A stretch of DNA of 64,000 nt from Sulfitobacter sp. (lineage in GTDB: Bacteria; Pseudomonadota; Alphaproteobacteria; Rhodobacterales; Rhodobacteraceae). The position numbers and the translations under genes are program-made. This document shows, piece by piece, positions 56,082 to 64,000 of this stretch; within the stretch, counting starts at the first letter, position 1, and the number at the start of each line of letters is the position of its first letter. The notes below the pieces were generated by a model, which was not told the DNA's origin, did no database searches, and saw nothing but the letters and a program-made list of their open reading frames with translations. Location of the stretch: the NCBI GenBank assembly GCA_017854855.1, contig JAFMGZ010000006.1:52845-116844 (forward strand), read 5' to 3'.

Positions 56082-56881
56082 GGCCGCAAACCGGGTTCAC
56101 GCCCAATGTCATGACCCTGGGCAAAGGGCCGCGGCCCGCGCTGGCGCTGCATTGCACCATGGCCTTTGGCGGGGCATGGACGCCTCTGTCCAAGGCCCTG
56201 CCAGAGCTGACGATCACCGCCCCCGACATGCCCAGCCATGGCCGCAGCCCCGATTGGGATGAGGACAGCGAATTTCACAACACGGTCTATGCCGGTGCCG
56301 TGGCCGCCATGCCGGATGGCCAGTTCGATCTGATCGGCCATTCGTTCGGTGCCTGCACAGCCCTGCAACTGGCCGTGCGCCACCCTGACCGCATCCGCAG
56401 CCTGACGGTGATTGAACCGGTGTTCTTTGCCGTGGCTCTTGTTGATGCGCCCGACACCATCGACAGACACGACATGGACGCGCAAAACTATCTCAAGGCG
56501 ATCCAAAGCGGCGACCGCGAAGGTGCGGCGCGCACCTTTAACCGCATGTGGAGCGCAGATGCCCCCGCCTGGGACACGTTGCCCGAGCGCACCCGTGCCG
56601 CTATGTGCCGCGCGATCCATGTGGTCCCCGGGTCGCATGATTTTCTGTATAAAGACACCGAACAACTGCTCGCGCCGGGGACGCTGGACGCTTGCACCAT
56701 CCCCACGGTGGTGATGCGCGGTGAACAGGCCCATCCCGCGATCACAGCCACCAATGCCGGTCTTGTTGCACGGATGCCAAACGCCACGTCTTCGGTCATT
56801 CCGGGGGCAGGCCACATGGCCCCGATCAGCCACCCCAAAGAGGTGGCCGAGGTGCTGCGCGACCTTTTCGCCCGCAGTTAA
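56078..56881 (+). CDS. Alpha/beta-fold hydrolase
   Basis: The 267-residue protein has an alpha/beta hydrolase core with the nucleophile elbow LIGHSFGACTALQLA, DMPSHGRSPDW around the oxyanion region and the terminal His in IPGAGHMAPISHPKEVA. A lid-like helical insert lies in the middle. It is coupled (ATGA) to the kappa-GST-like gene, which suggests joint action on a small aromatic or ester compound. Substrate unknown. Confidence 0.9.
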   Translation: MRPQTGFTPNVMTLGKGPRPALALHCTMAFGGAWTPLSKALPELTITAPDMPSHGRSPDWDEDSEFHNTVYAGAVAAMPDGQFDLIGHSFGACTALQLAVRHPDRIRSLTVIEPVFFAVALVDAPDTIDRHDMDAQNYLKAIQSGDREGAARTFNRMWSADAPAWDTLPERTRAAMCRAIHVVPGSHDFLYKDTEQLLAPGTLDACTIPTVVMRGEQAHPAITATNAGLVARMPNATSSVIPGAGHMAPISHPKEVAEVLRDLFARS

Positions 56882-56939
56882 TCACCTGTTAGGAAAGCGG
56901 GACGCACGCTGCATTAACCCCGCCGTTTTCGCCCATCGT

Positions 56940-56978
56940 ATGCACATGCGGTGTACGTTCGGTGTACGCGCTGTGCAT
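56940..56978. repeat. Tandem and inverted repeat cluster in a convergent gap
   Basis: CGGTGTACG occurs twice, three bases apart (56949-56957 and 56960-56968; the first copy starts within GCGGTGTACG). Outer segments ATGCACA and TGTGCAT form an imperfect inverted repeat spanning the cluster. It lies between the hydrolase and the convergent PLP gene. A binding site is possible, but nothing adjacent explains it. Confidence 0.4.
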
Positions 56979-57061
56979 GGTCAAAATCTCCCCGAAACCC
57001 TTGTTAACCTAGGGTTCCGGGCCCTGGTTCGGCCAAGGTCTTGGACCTGTTGCGCGTCCGC

Positions 57062-58096
57062 TCAAAAATGGCTGAGAAAGGCGTCAATCTGCTCACGCCC
57101 GATCGACCAGTCACAAACCAGCCGCGCCGCCACCAGCTCATCCGCGGGCCCCTCCAACGGGCCGTCCCACAGATAATAACGCGCTCCGGCATCATGCATC
57201 TTTTGATGCACGGCGCGCGGCCAGCGGGCAAAGATCATATTGGCCTGTGGCTCATGCAAAAATACGGCCCCCGCCTTGCGCAGCCCCGCCGCCAGATAGG
57301 CGGCATTGGCATTGGCCTCTTGTGCGATCTCGACAAAGGCATTGTCCTGCAAATAGCCCGCCATCTGCGCAGACAGGAACCGGTGTTTTGAGAACAAATG
57401 CGCCCCGCGCTTGCGGCGCAGTTCAAATTCCCATGCCTTGGAAGGATCAAAGAAAACAACGGCTTCCACGCCCATGCAGCCGTTCTTGGTCCCACCAAAA
57501 CTGACCACGTCAACGCCCGCTTTCCACGACATTTCCGCCGCCGTACAACCCAGAGCCACCATGGCATTGGCAAAGCGTGCCCCGTCCAGATGCACCGGCA
57601 GATTGTGGCGCTTGGCCACGTCACACAGCGCCTTGATCTCGGCCAGCGAATGCACCGACCCGCGCTCGGTCACCTGTGTGATCGACACCGGACCGGGCTG
57701 TGCGCCATGCACATTGCCCACGGTCTGGCCCGCAATCGCGGCGTCCAGCGCCTCAGGCGTCATCTTGTCATCCGTGTCAATCAAGGTCAGCTTGGCAGCC
57801 CCTGCATAAAACTCTGGCGCGTTACACTCATCTTGTTGAATATGCGCGACTTTTGAACAGAACATCGTCTGCCAGGGCTGGGTGTAACAGGCCAGCGCCA
57901 GCGCATTGGCCGCCGTGCCCGTCGCCACCAGATAGACCGCCGCATCGGGGGCCTCAAAAACCTCACGGATACGGGTCCGGACCTCGTCCATCACCGTGTC
58001 TTTGCCATAGGGCATCTGGTGCGCGGTATTGGCCGCAATCACGCGGTCCATAACGGCTGGGTGAACGGGCCCTGCGTTGTCAGAGGCAAAAAACAT
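57062..58096 (-). CDS. Low-specificity L-threonine aldolase family PLP enzyme
   Basis: The enzyme would cleave threonine or related beta-hydroxy amino acids to glycine and an aldehyde. The 344-residue protein has FASDNAGPVHPAVMDRV, the VATGTAANALALA cofactor loop, HLDGARFANA with Asp171, and the PLP lysine in VVSFGGTKNGCMG (Lys204). Its ATG overlaps the YcgN-like stop by one base, and the next gene upstream is ribF, so three genes form a transcription unit. Confidence 0.93.
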   Translation of the reverse strand: MFFASDNAGPVHPAVMDRVIAANTAHQMPYGKDTVMDEVRTRIREVFEAPDAAVYLVATGTAANALALACYTQPWQTMFCSKVAHIQQDECNAPEFYAGAAKLTLIDTDDKMTPEALDAAIAGQTVGNVHGAQPGPVSITQVTERGSVHSLAEIKALCDVAKRHNLPVHLDGARFANAMVALGCTAAEMSWKAGVDVVSFGGTKNGCMGVEAVVFFDPSKAWEFELRRKRGAHLFSKHRFLSAQMAGYLQDNAFVEIAQEANANAAYLAAGLRKAGAVFLHEPQANMIFARWPRAVHQKMHDAGARYYLWDGPLEGPADELVAARLVCDWSIGREQIDAFLSHF

Positions 58097-58566
58097 CAGA
58101 TCGGCTCCTCAATGATATAATCTTCCCATTCTTCGAAGGGGGTATCGAATTCCGAGACTGTGCCATCGCGCACAGAGATACCAGCATCATGCACGCTTTC
58201 GGGTGTGCCCGTGATCAGCGGATGCCACTCGGGCAGCGGTTTTCCCTGCCATAACAAGCGGTAAGCGCAGGTTTGCGGCATCCAATAGGCATGCGTATCC
58301 AGGTTGTCGGGCTTCAGCACGATGCAATCGGGAACGAATTGATGGCGGTTTTCGTAATGGGTGCAGCGGCAGGTCGAATCGTCCAGCAGGCGGCAGGCGA
58401 CACGGGTCAGGGCGACCTCTTCGGTCTCCTCGTCCTCCAGCTTGTTCAGGCAGCATTTGCCGCAGCCATCGCACAGCGCTTCCCATTCGGCGGGGGACAT
58501 TTTGGTCAGCGGCTTCTTTTCCCAGAACCGGGGGGCCAACCCCTCGCGTACAATCGGATCGCTCAT
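58096..58566 (-). CDS. YcgN/UPF0260 cysteine-cluster protein
   Basis: The 156-residue protein has ALCDGCGKCCLNKLEDEETE, then RVACRLLDDSTCRCTHY and a late MPQTCAYRLLW, giving the CxxCxxCC-type cysteine pattern of the UPF0260/YkgJ group, thought to bind zinc or iron. Function unknown. It overlaps ribF by ATGA and precedes the PLP enzyme in a compact operon. Confidence 0.93.
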   Translation of the reverse strand: MSDPIVREGLAPRFWEKKPLTKMSPAEWEALCDGCGKCCLNKLEDEETEEVALTRVACRLLDDSTCRCTHYENRHQFVPDCIVLKPDNLDTHAYWMPQTCAYRLLWQGKPLPEWHPLITGTPESVHDAGISVRDGTVSEFDTPFEEWEDYIIEEPI

Positions 58567-59495
58567 AGCGCGGCCAGAATGGCGCGGGCCTGGACACTGT
58601 CGGCATCCATTTGGGTAATCAGCGCCTCAAGGCTGTCGAATTTCTCTTCGCCGCGCAGATGTTCGATCAAGGCGACAGACAGGGGGGTGCCATAAAGATC
58701 GCCTTTGAAATCAAAGACAAAGGTCTCAAGGTTGGCTTTGTTTTCCCCGAACATCGGCCGCACGCCCAGACTGGCCACACCGTGATAGCTGCCCTTGTGC
58801 GGCCCTTCCAGAACGTCGACCAGAACAGCATAGACGCCAAAGGCGGGCTGGTGCAGGCCGTCGATCGACATATTCGCCGTGGGATAACCCAACTCGCGGC
58901 CGCGCTGTTCGCCGGTGATCACCGGGCCTTCAATCCGGTGCCAATGGCCCAGCATTTCAGCAGCCTTGCGCGGATCGCCCTCGCTCAGTGCCGTGCGGAT
59001 CGCGGTAGAGGATACGGTTTGATCGCTCTTGGTCATCAAGGGCGCGATGGTTACGCCAAAGCCGAACATCTCGCCATAGCGCTGCAGATCCTCTGCCGTG
59101 CCTGCGCGGGCTTTGCCAAAACAGAAATCGGCACCCACGACCACATGGCGCAGGCCCAGCCCTTCGCGCAGGACATCGCGGGCGAATTCCTTGGGCGTGA
59201 GAGAGGCAAGCGCTTGTGTAAACCCCAGTTCATACAGCTTTTCCACGCCGATCTTTTCCAATCTATGGGCGCGCGCAGCGGGGCTCATCAGGCGGAAAGG
59301 TGGTGAATCAGGGGCGAAAAATTCGCGCGGATGCGGCTCGAAGGTGACGATGCCCAGCGGGGCATCAGGCAGGGCTGTGCGGGCCAGATTGATGACGGAC
59401 TGGTGCCCATGGTGGACGCCGTCAAAATTGCCGATCGCGGCGGTGGCACCGCGATCGGCATCGCTTACAAATTGATAATCTCGGATGATGCGCAT
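58563..59495 (-). CDS. ribF: Bifunctional riboflavin kinase / FAD synthetase
   Basis: RibF makes FMN and then FAD from riboflavin. The 310-residue protein has the nucleotidyltransferase start AAIGNFDGVHHGHQSVINLA, the VVVGADFCFGKARAGTAED segment, and the kinase-domain motif GEQRGRELGYPTANMSIDG with ANLETFVFDF. It heads a three-gene unit with the YcgN-like and PLP genes. No FMN riboswitch is visible upstream. Confidence 0.97.
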   Translation of the reverse strand: MRIIRDYQFVSDADRGATAAIGNFDGVHHGHQSVINLARTALPDAPLGIVTFEPHPREFFAPDSPPFRLMSPAARAHRLEKIGVEKLYELGFTQALASLTPKEFARDVLREGLGLRHVVVGADFCFGKARAGTAEDLQRYGEMFGFGVTIAPLMTKSDQTVSSTAIRTALSEGDPRKAAEMLGHWHRIEGPVITGEQRGRELGYPTANMSIDGLHQPAFGVYAVLVDVLEGPHKGSYHGVASLGVRPMFGENKANLETFVFDFKGDLYGTPLSVALIEHLRGEEKFDSLEALITQMDADSVQARAILAAL

Positions 59496-59576
59496 GGCAC
59501 CTGACTAGCCGTGGCATCACAGAAGGGCAAGATGTCGGCAGTCCTGCGTTTCAATTCGCCATAACGCGCGCCGGTA

Positions 59577-60020
59577 TCAGTCGAACTTGCGTGAGGGGGC
59601 CAGCACCGTTGCTTCACCGATCAGGACCTTCTTGCCATCCACGGAGCAATGGCAATCCATCTTGACCCGGCGCTTGGAGAATTCGATGTCGGTCACCTTG
59701 ACCTCGGCATAAACCAGGTCGCCCGGACGCACAGGTGCAAGGAATTTTAACGATTGGCCCATATAAACAGTGCCGTGTCCGGGCAATTGTTCGCCAATCA
59801 CCGCTGAAATCAGGCCCGCCGTCAGCATGCCATGGGCGATCCGACCTTCGAAAATCGTGTCGCGGGCGTAATCATCGTCCAGATGCACGGGGTTATGGTC
59901 GGTCGAAATCTGCGCGAACATCTCGATATCCTGGTCTGTCACGACCTTGCGCAGATAGCGCATCATGCCGATTTCGATGTCTTCGATACAGATCGTGCCG
60001 CGCGGAAGATTGTCCAACAT
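59577..60020 (-). CDS. MaoC-like enoyl-CoA hydratase
   Basis: The 147-residue hot-dog protein has the R-specific hydratase motif ISTDHNPVHLDDDYA with the catalytic Asp-His pair, GRIAHGMLTAGL and FLAPVRPGDLVYAE. It resembles PhaJ and FAS-type (R)-hydratases and could link beta-oxidation with 3-hydroxyacyl-CoA use, next to phaAB function in the same genome. Start ATG at 60020. Confidence 0.9.
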   Translation of the reverse strand: MLDNLPRGTICIEDIEIGMMRYLRKVVTDQDIEMFAQISTDHNPVHLDDDYARDTIFEGRIAHGMLTAGLISAVIGEQLPGHGTVYMGQSLKFLAPVRPGDLVYAEVKVTDIEFSKRRVKMDCHCSVDGKKVLIGEATVLAPSRKFD

Positions 60021-60109
60021 TTTTCACCCCTGAGTAATAATCTGCTGTCTAGCATGCAAAAGTTGTAACTTAATTACTTCGCGAGTGCAGAAAGGCAAGG
60101 GAAAAATGT

Positions 60110-60982
60110 CTACCTCAGAAACCCGATTGTATAGGTAGGAGAGGACATTTCCCTTTCTAAATATACACTTAACGCATCAGGATCGGGCTGTAGCGAAGTT
60201 TTTGTTTCTGCCGCAGCCAGCCCGCCGGAGATGAAAAGGGAATCAATATCCTCTCCCATGGCCCCTTTGATGTCCGTCAGCACCCCGTCACCGATGCACA
60301 GAATGCGATCATCGGGAATCGATGTGCCCAGGGCGGTCAGACGGCGGCGTGCCAGATCATAGATCGGCGGATGGGGTTTGCCGAAATACAGGCTCTCTCC
60401 GCCCATCTCCGTATAAAGCTGCGCCAGCGCGCCCGCACACCATTCACGGGCCTCGCCCCGGTCCACCACGATATCGGGATTGGCACAAAGCAGTTTCAGC
60501 CCCTTTTGCTTGGCATAAAGGAACTGGGGCCGCATCACGCTGGGATCGGCCATCGGATCTTGGGGGCCGGTACAGACGATGCCTTCGGCCTCTTCCAGCG
60601 GGACCTGTGTCATCTCGATGGGATTGTCGAGCAAGTTCAGCGGCTGAAAGAATTTCTCTTCGCCGGGCTGGCCGATGAACCAGACCTTGCTGCCAACCGC
60701 GCCCTGAAACATCGCCGACCGCGCCGAATCGCCAGAGGTGGCGACAGTGTCCCATGCATCCTGTGGCACGCCGAAATGGTCCAGCTGTTTGATCACGCCC
60801 GCGCGGGGGCGGGGGGAGTTGGTGACCAGCACGACCTTGCCGCCGCTCTTGCGATAGTCCTGCAAGGCCGCGACCGCTTCGGGAAAGGCATCTACGCCGT
60901 TGTGAACGCAGCCCCAAAGGTCAACGAAAAGCGCATCATACTGCGCGGAAATCTCTGCAAGGGTTTCAACGATCCGGGTCAT
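60110..60982 (-). CDS. HAD-superfamily IIA hydrolase (TIGR01459-like)
   Basis: The 290-residue protein is a HAD-IIA phosphatase with motif I FVDLWGCVHNG, motif II LVTNSPRP and motif IV CIGDGVLTDIKGA. Motif I has Trp23 where the general-acid Asp of the DxD pair (Asp21) usually stands, a feature I associate with this subgroup. Substrate unknown. It is downstream of ppaC on the same strand, separated by a strong hairpin. Confidence 0.9.
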   Translation of the reverse strand: MTRIVETLAEISAQYDALFVDLWGCVHNGVDAFPEAVAALQDYRKSGGKVVLVTNSPRPRAGVIKQLDHFGVPQDAWDTVATSGDSARSAMFQGAVGSKVWFIGQPGEEKFFQPLNLLDNPIEMTQVPLEEAEGIVCTGPQDPMADPSVMRPQFLYAKQKGLKLLCANPDIVVDRGEAREWCAGALAQLYTEMGGESLYFGKPHPPIYDLARRRLTALGTSIPDDRILCIGDGVLTDIKGAMGEDIDSLFISGGLAAAETKTSLQPDPDALSVYLEREMSSPTYTIGFLR

Positions 60983-61051
60983 GGGCCTGCTCCATCTGGT
61001 TTTGACGCAGGCTTAGGCGAAATCGAAGGAAGATGGAATGCAAGAGGCGTA

Positions 61052-61072
61052 GGGTGGGGTTTTACCCCACCC
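61052..61072 (-). terminator. Strong hairpin after ppaC
   Basis: GGGTGGGG (61052-61059) and CCCCACCC (61065-61072) form a perfect 8-bp stem around a five-base loop, just past the ppaC stop. No T-tract follows on either side, so termination or transcript-end protection is likely but not proven. Confidence 0.55.
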
Positions 61073-61078
61073 CAGCGC

Positions 61079-61999
61079 TTACATCTTCAGGTTCGGGATG
61101 ATCTGCTTTTTACGGCTCATGATGCCGGGCAAGACAACGGTGTCGCCGCTGACTGTCACGCCAAAGCTGTTCTCGGCGATGGCCTTGACCGTGTCATTGG
61201 GCACCAGCAGCGTCGCTTCTTCTTGCAGGATATCGACGATGAACAGCAGCACCTCGGCGGCACCATCCTCAGCGGCGACGCCGGGCATGGCCGCCATCAG
61301 CGCATCCTTGCGCGCCAGCAACGGTGCCGGGGATGTCGTTTCCAGCACAGAGACCAACAGGCCCGTGCCCTTGAGGTCAAATTCCTTGCTGTCCATGCGC
61401 AGCAATTCGGGCTCGGAAAAGGCTGATACGTCAGATTTGGCAGCGAACATGGCGGCGGCATATTCAGCGATATCCACGCCCAGTTCCTCGGCGATGGAAT
61501 AGGCGATGGCGCGGTCTTCTTGGGTGGTCGTGGGGCTGCGGAATTCCAGCGTATCAGACAGGATGCAGGACAAGGCGGCCCCCTTGATTTCGCGCGGGGC
61601 CTGGGCCCAGTCCTTGCCGATCATCTTCCACATGATGGTGGCGGTGCAGGCCAGCGGCTGGATGTTGATCTCAATCGGTCCGCGTGTTTCCAGACCGGCC
61701 ACCAGACGGTGGTGATCAATGATGCCGGTGATATTGGCATCATTGATATTGGCGGGCAATTCGCCGGGGTTGTTGGTGTCGACGATGACCACATCGGTGT
61801 CGGCGGCCAGCTCTGTCATGATCTCGGGCTTGTCCAGTTTCCAGTGGTCCAGCATGAACAGGGCTTCTGTGTTTGGTTCTCCCCACAGGATCGGCTTGGC
61901 GGGCGTGCCCTTGATCTGATTGAGGTACCATGCCCAGACAATCGGGCTGCCGGTGCTGTCGGTGTCGGGGTTTTTGTGGCCGAAAACGAGTGTGGTCAT
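61079..61999 (-). CDS. ppaC: Manganese-dependent inorganic pyrophosphatase (type II)
   Basis: Type II pyrophosphatases of the DHH family hydrolyse PPi with Mn or Co. The 306-residue protein has VFGHKNPDTDSTGSPI, VVIVDTNNPGELP, GIIDHHRL and the C-terminal SRKKQIIPNL arm that closes the active site. The ATG at 61999 has AAAGGA about 8 bases upstream. Most proteobacteria use type I enzymes, and none is seen here. Confidence 0.96.
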   Translation of the reverse strand: MTTLVFGHKNPDTDSTGSPIVWAWYLNQIKGTPAKPILWGEPNTEALFMLDHWKLDKPEIMTELAADTDVVIVDTNNPGELPANINDANITGIIDHHRLVAGLETRGPIEINIQPLACTATIMWKMIGKDWAQAPREIKGAALSCILSDTLEFRSPTTTQEDRAIAYSIAEELGVDIAEYAAAMFAAKSDVSAFSEPELLRMDSKEFDLKGTGLLVSVLETTSPAPLLARKDALMAAMPGVAAEDGAAEVLLFIVDILQEEATLLVPNDTVKAIAENSFGVTVSGDTVVLPGIMSRKKQIIPNLKM

Positions 62000-62075
62000 G
62001 GGAGGTGTCCTTTGATGCGGCAAATCGGGTTGCGCGCGTTATAGGGGGCACCTTGGCGCTTGTCACGACCCTGCG

Positions 62076-62429
62076 TCAGAGGCCCAGTTCGCGGCGCTTT
62101 TTTCGGGTCAGGCCGGCCACGACCATATCGTAGGAGGCGCGGATGTGGTCGCGCAGGCTGTCGTCGGACAGGCCGGGTTCACTGTAGTGCTGGATCCACT
62201 TCAGGCCGCGTGATGCCATGTAGGGTGCGGGCCGCAGGCCGGGGCTGTCCGACAGGATTTCAAACGCCATCTGCGAGGCTTTGAAGGTGACGGTATTGCC
62301 GCTTTGCCCCATGCCGACCACGGCAAAGACCTTGCCGCCGATCTTGTAGACGTCTGCGTTGCCCCATTGCACCACATGCGTGGCCTTGGGCAAACAGGCG
62401 CAGAATGATATCAGATCATCACGGGTCAT
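62076..62429 (-). CDS. MmcQ/YjbR family protein
   Basis: The 117-residue protein matches the YjbR fold: WGNADVYKIGGKVFAVVGM, VTFKASQMAFEIL, PYMASRGLKWIQ and the end SYDMVVAGL. Some members bind DNA or act as nickase-like partners, but its role is unknown. It is divergent from the DUF2161 gene. Confidence 0.9.
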   Translation of the reverse strand: MTRDDLISFCACLPKATHVVQWGNADVYKIGGKVFAVVGMGQSGNTVTFKASQMAFEILSDSPGLRPAPYMASRGLKWIQHYSEPGLSDDSLRDHIRASYDMVVAGLTRKKRRELGL

Positions 62430-62482
62430 AATGACGTTCTAGAGGGTTGGAGCGGCTTCGCAAATAGGGCAGTCTGCGGCGC

Positions 62483-63163
62483 ATGAGCCAGCCGCGTGAA
62501 ACCGATCTCTATCCGCCGATCAAGGCCTTCCTTGAGGATCAGGGCTATGTCGTGAAATCCGAGGTTGGTGCGGCGGATGTGGTCGCCCTGCGCGGGGCAG
62601 AGCCGCCCGTGGTGGTGGAACTGAAGCTGGGGTTTTCGCTGGCGCTGTTTCATCAATGCCTTGCCCGTCTGAAGGTGACAGATGACGTCTATCTGGCCGT
62701 GGCCCGCGCCCCGGGAAAACGCTTTGCCAAGGCGCTCAAGGACAATACCGCAATGGCGCGCCGACTTGGCCTTGGGCTGATCACGGTCCGGCTGAGCGAT
62801 GCGCTGGTTGAAGTGCATTGCGACCCAGGACCCTATGCCCCGCGCAAATCGGCCAAACGACAAAAACAGTTGCTGCGGGAATTCGCGCGGCGGCAGGGCG
62901 ATCCGAATGACGGCGGGCAGACACGGGCAGGGCTGGTGACGGCCTACCGACAAGATGCGCTGAAGCTGGCGCTTTATCTTTTCGAGGTGGGAGCCAGCAA
63001 AGGCGCGGATGTGGCGCGCGAAACCGAAGTGGCCGTGGCGACCCGGATGATGCGGGACAACCATTATGGCTGGTTCGAGAAAGTGGATAAGGGCGTATAC
63101 GGCCTGACCCCGGCAGGGGCCGAGGCAGTCGGAACCTCTGCGCGCGTGCTGGGTGCCGACTGA
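62483..63163 (+). CDS. DUF2161 family protein, PD-(D/E)XK-like
   Basis: The 226-residue protein has a nuclease-like motif: GAADVVALRG (Asp32) followed by VVVELKLG (Glu46, Lys48), the layout of PD-(D/E)XK enzymes. A winged-helix-like C-terminus ends GVYGLTPAGAEAV. DUF2161 is a conserved alphaproteobacterial family of unknown function; DNA cleavage or repair is inference. Start ATG at 62483. Confidence 0.88.
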   Translation: MSQPRETDLYPPIKAFLEDQGYVVKSEVGAADVVALRGAEPPVVVELKLGFSLALFHQCLARLKVTDDVYLAVARAPGKRFAKALKDNTAMARRLGLGLITVRLSDALVEVHCDPGPYAPRKSAKRQKQLLREFARRQGDPNDGGQTRAGLVTAYRQDALKLALYLFEVGASKGADVARETEVAVATRMMRDNHYGWFEKVDKGVYGLTPAGAEAVGTSARVLGAD

Positions 63164-63255
63164 GGCAGGCACAAAGCCGCGCGGCCCTTGAAAATCGCAG
63201 AACCATGCGCATCTGAAAGCGGCACCCGAAAGCGAAGATTTTTCCAATTCCTCGG

Positions 63256-63284
63256 TTGACAGACAGCGGCAGCACCCTTAGCTA
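63256..63284 (+). promoter_or_regulatory. groESL promoter
   Basis: TTGACA (63256-63261) is spaced 17 bases from TAGCTA (63279-63284), a near-consensus sigma-70 promoter that would start transcription near 63291, just before the CIRCE operator. Confidence 0.85.
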
Positions 63285-63291
63285 CCCATCG

Positions 63292-63318
63292 TTAGCACTC
63301 GACCCCTTTGAGTGCTAA
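63292..63318. promoter_or_regulatory. CIRCE operator (HrcA site)
   Basis: A perfect inverted repeat TTAGCACTC (63292-63300), nine-base spacer, GAGTGCTAA (63310-63318). This is the canonical CIRCE element bound by HrcA, placed at the start of the groESL transcript to repress it until heat shock. Confidence 0.97.
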
Positions 63319-63383
63319 CGCCTGATCCGCCCAACCAAGGGCAGCAGGCAGGAACAAACTTTGAGCCTTAAGGAGCTGCAGAG

Positions 63384-63671
63384 ATGGCATTGAAACCGCT
63401 TCACGACCGCGTGCTGGTAAAGCGCACAGAAAGCGAAGAGAAAACAGCCGGCGGATTGATCATTCCTGATTCCGCCAAAGAAAAACCCTCAGAGGGTGAA
63501 GTTGTTGCTTGTGGCGAAGGCGCCCGCAAGGACAGCGGCGAGCTGATCGAAATGGCTGTAAAGCCAGGCGACAAGATCCTGTTCGGCAAATGGTCCGGAA
63601 CAGAAGTCACCGTCGACGGCGAAGAAATGCTGATGATGAAAGAAAGCGACATCATGGGGATCATCGCCTGA
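63384..63671 (+). CDS. groES: Co-chaperonin GroES
   Basis: The 95-residue GroES caps the GroEL cavity. It has [20 protein letters not shown], the mobile loop [18 protein letters not shown] and the roof region [23 protein letters not shown] lies about 10 bases before the ATG. Regulated by CIRCE at 63292. Confidence 0.98.
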   Translation: MALKPLHDRVLVKRTESEEKTAGGLIIPDSAKEKPSEGEVVACGEGARKDSGELIEMAVKPGDKILFGKWSGTEVTVDGEEMLMMKESDIMGIIA

Positions 63672-63732
63672 TCATTCAGGTGATGGCGGCTTGAAATCCC
63701 GCCCCAAGGTTCGACGCTTATTCACAAATTAA

Positions 63733-64000
<268 letters not shown>

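Overview
The window is a dense, G+C-rich chromosomal segment from an alphaproteobacterium, most probably a Rhodobacteraceae / Roseobacter-group species. Supporting signs are the five-gene atpHAGDC operon without atpIBEF, a 44-residue aa3-type oxidase subunit IV, Rhodobacterales-type conserved unknowns (DUF2125, DUF6173-like, DUF2161), phaA-phaB, and frequent GTG/TTG starts with 1-4 bp gene overlaps. I see no tRNA, rRNA, insertion sequence, prophage or CRISPR array. This is core chromosome, with a few unusual protein variants rather than a genomic island.

Layout. 1-2.5 kb: the start of an unknown gene, pyrB, a family-4-like uracil-DNA glycosylase and moaB. 2.6-7.5 kb: a two-gene RND efflux pair. 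7.5-10 kb: a stand-alone DsbD-N-like periplasmic protein, yqgE and a Sua5/TsaC tRNA-modification enzyme. 10.1-14.3 kb: a DmdC-like acyl-CoA dehydrogenase with an overlapping metallo-beta-lactamase-fold hydrolase, a small conserved unknown, oxidase subunit IV and a lipoprotein. 14.3-15.3 kb: azlCD branched-chain amino-acid export. 15.4-19.4 kb: an overlapping molybdenum-cofactor operon, fdhD-mobA-mobB-moeA, in which MoeA carries an extra N-terminal domain. 19.5-21 kb: a two-TM unknown and greA. 21.3-27.9 kb: ETF-ubiquinone oxidoreductase, a TPR protein, ispE, a polyprenyl diphosphate synthase (quinone side chain), a DUF2007 protein, a TrmN6-like methyltransferase and a DUF465 protein. 28-30.1 kb: an EamA exporter and its LysR regulator, divergent from an unannotated 38-residue gene. 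30.2-32.2 kb: phaA-phaB. 32.3-34.7 kb: an EAL protein, tag and rpsD. 34.8-37.6 kb: hisC, a prephenate/arogenate dehydrogenase and an extensin-like protein.

37.6-43.6 kb is the most envelope-oriented stretch: DUF2125, ChaC, an ExbB/MotA-like four-TM protein, a MotB-like protein with a very long coiled coil and an OmpA domain, and a secreted M23 peptidase. 43.5-48.5 kb: clpA, gloB, a methyltransferase and a class II aldolase. 48.9-53.8 kb: the F1 ATP synthase operon, closed by a clear terminator. 54-58.6 kb: an H-type-lectin-domain protein, prs, a kappa-GST-like isomerase, an alpha/beta hydrolase, a threonine-aldolase-type PLP enzyme and a YcgN-like protein. 58.6-63.2 kb: ribF, a MaoC-type hydratase, a HAD-IIA phosphatase, a type II pyrophosphatase, a YjbR protein and DUF2161. 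The window ends in groES-groEL behind a textbook promoter plus CIRCE operator.

The best candidates for undescribed biology are the ExbB-like / giant coiled-coil OmpA pair (39285-42512), the MoeA fusion, the glycosylase lacking Fe-S ligands, FdhD with one cysteine, the EAL protein with a changed metal motif, and the 38-residue gene facing a LysR regulator. No search or structure prediction was run. Family names rest on motifs, length and context read from the sequence.
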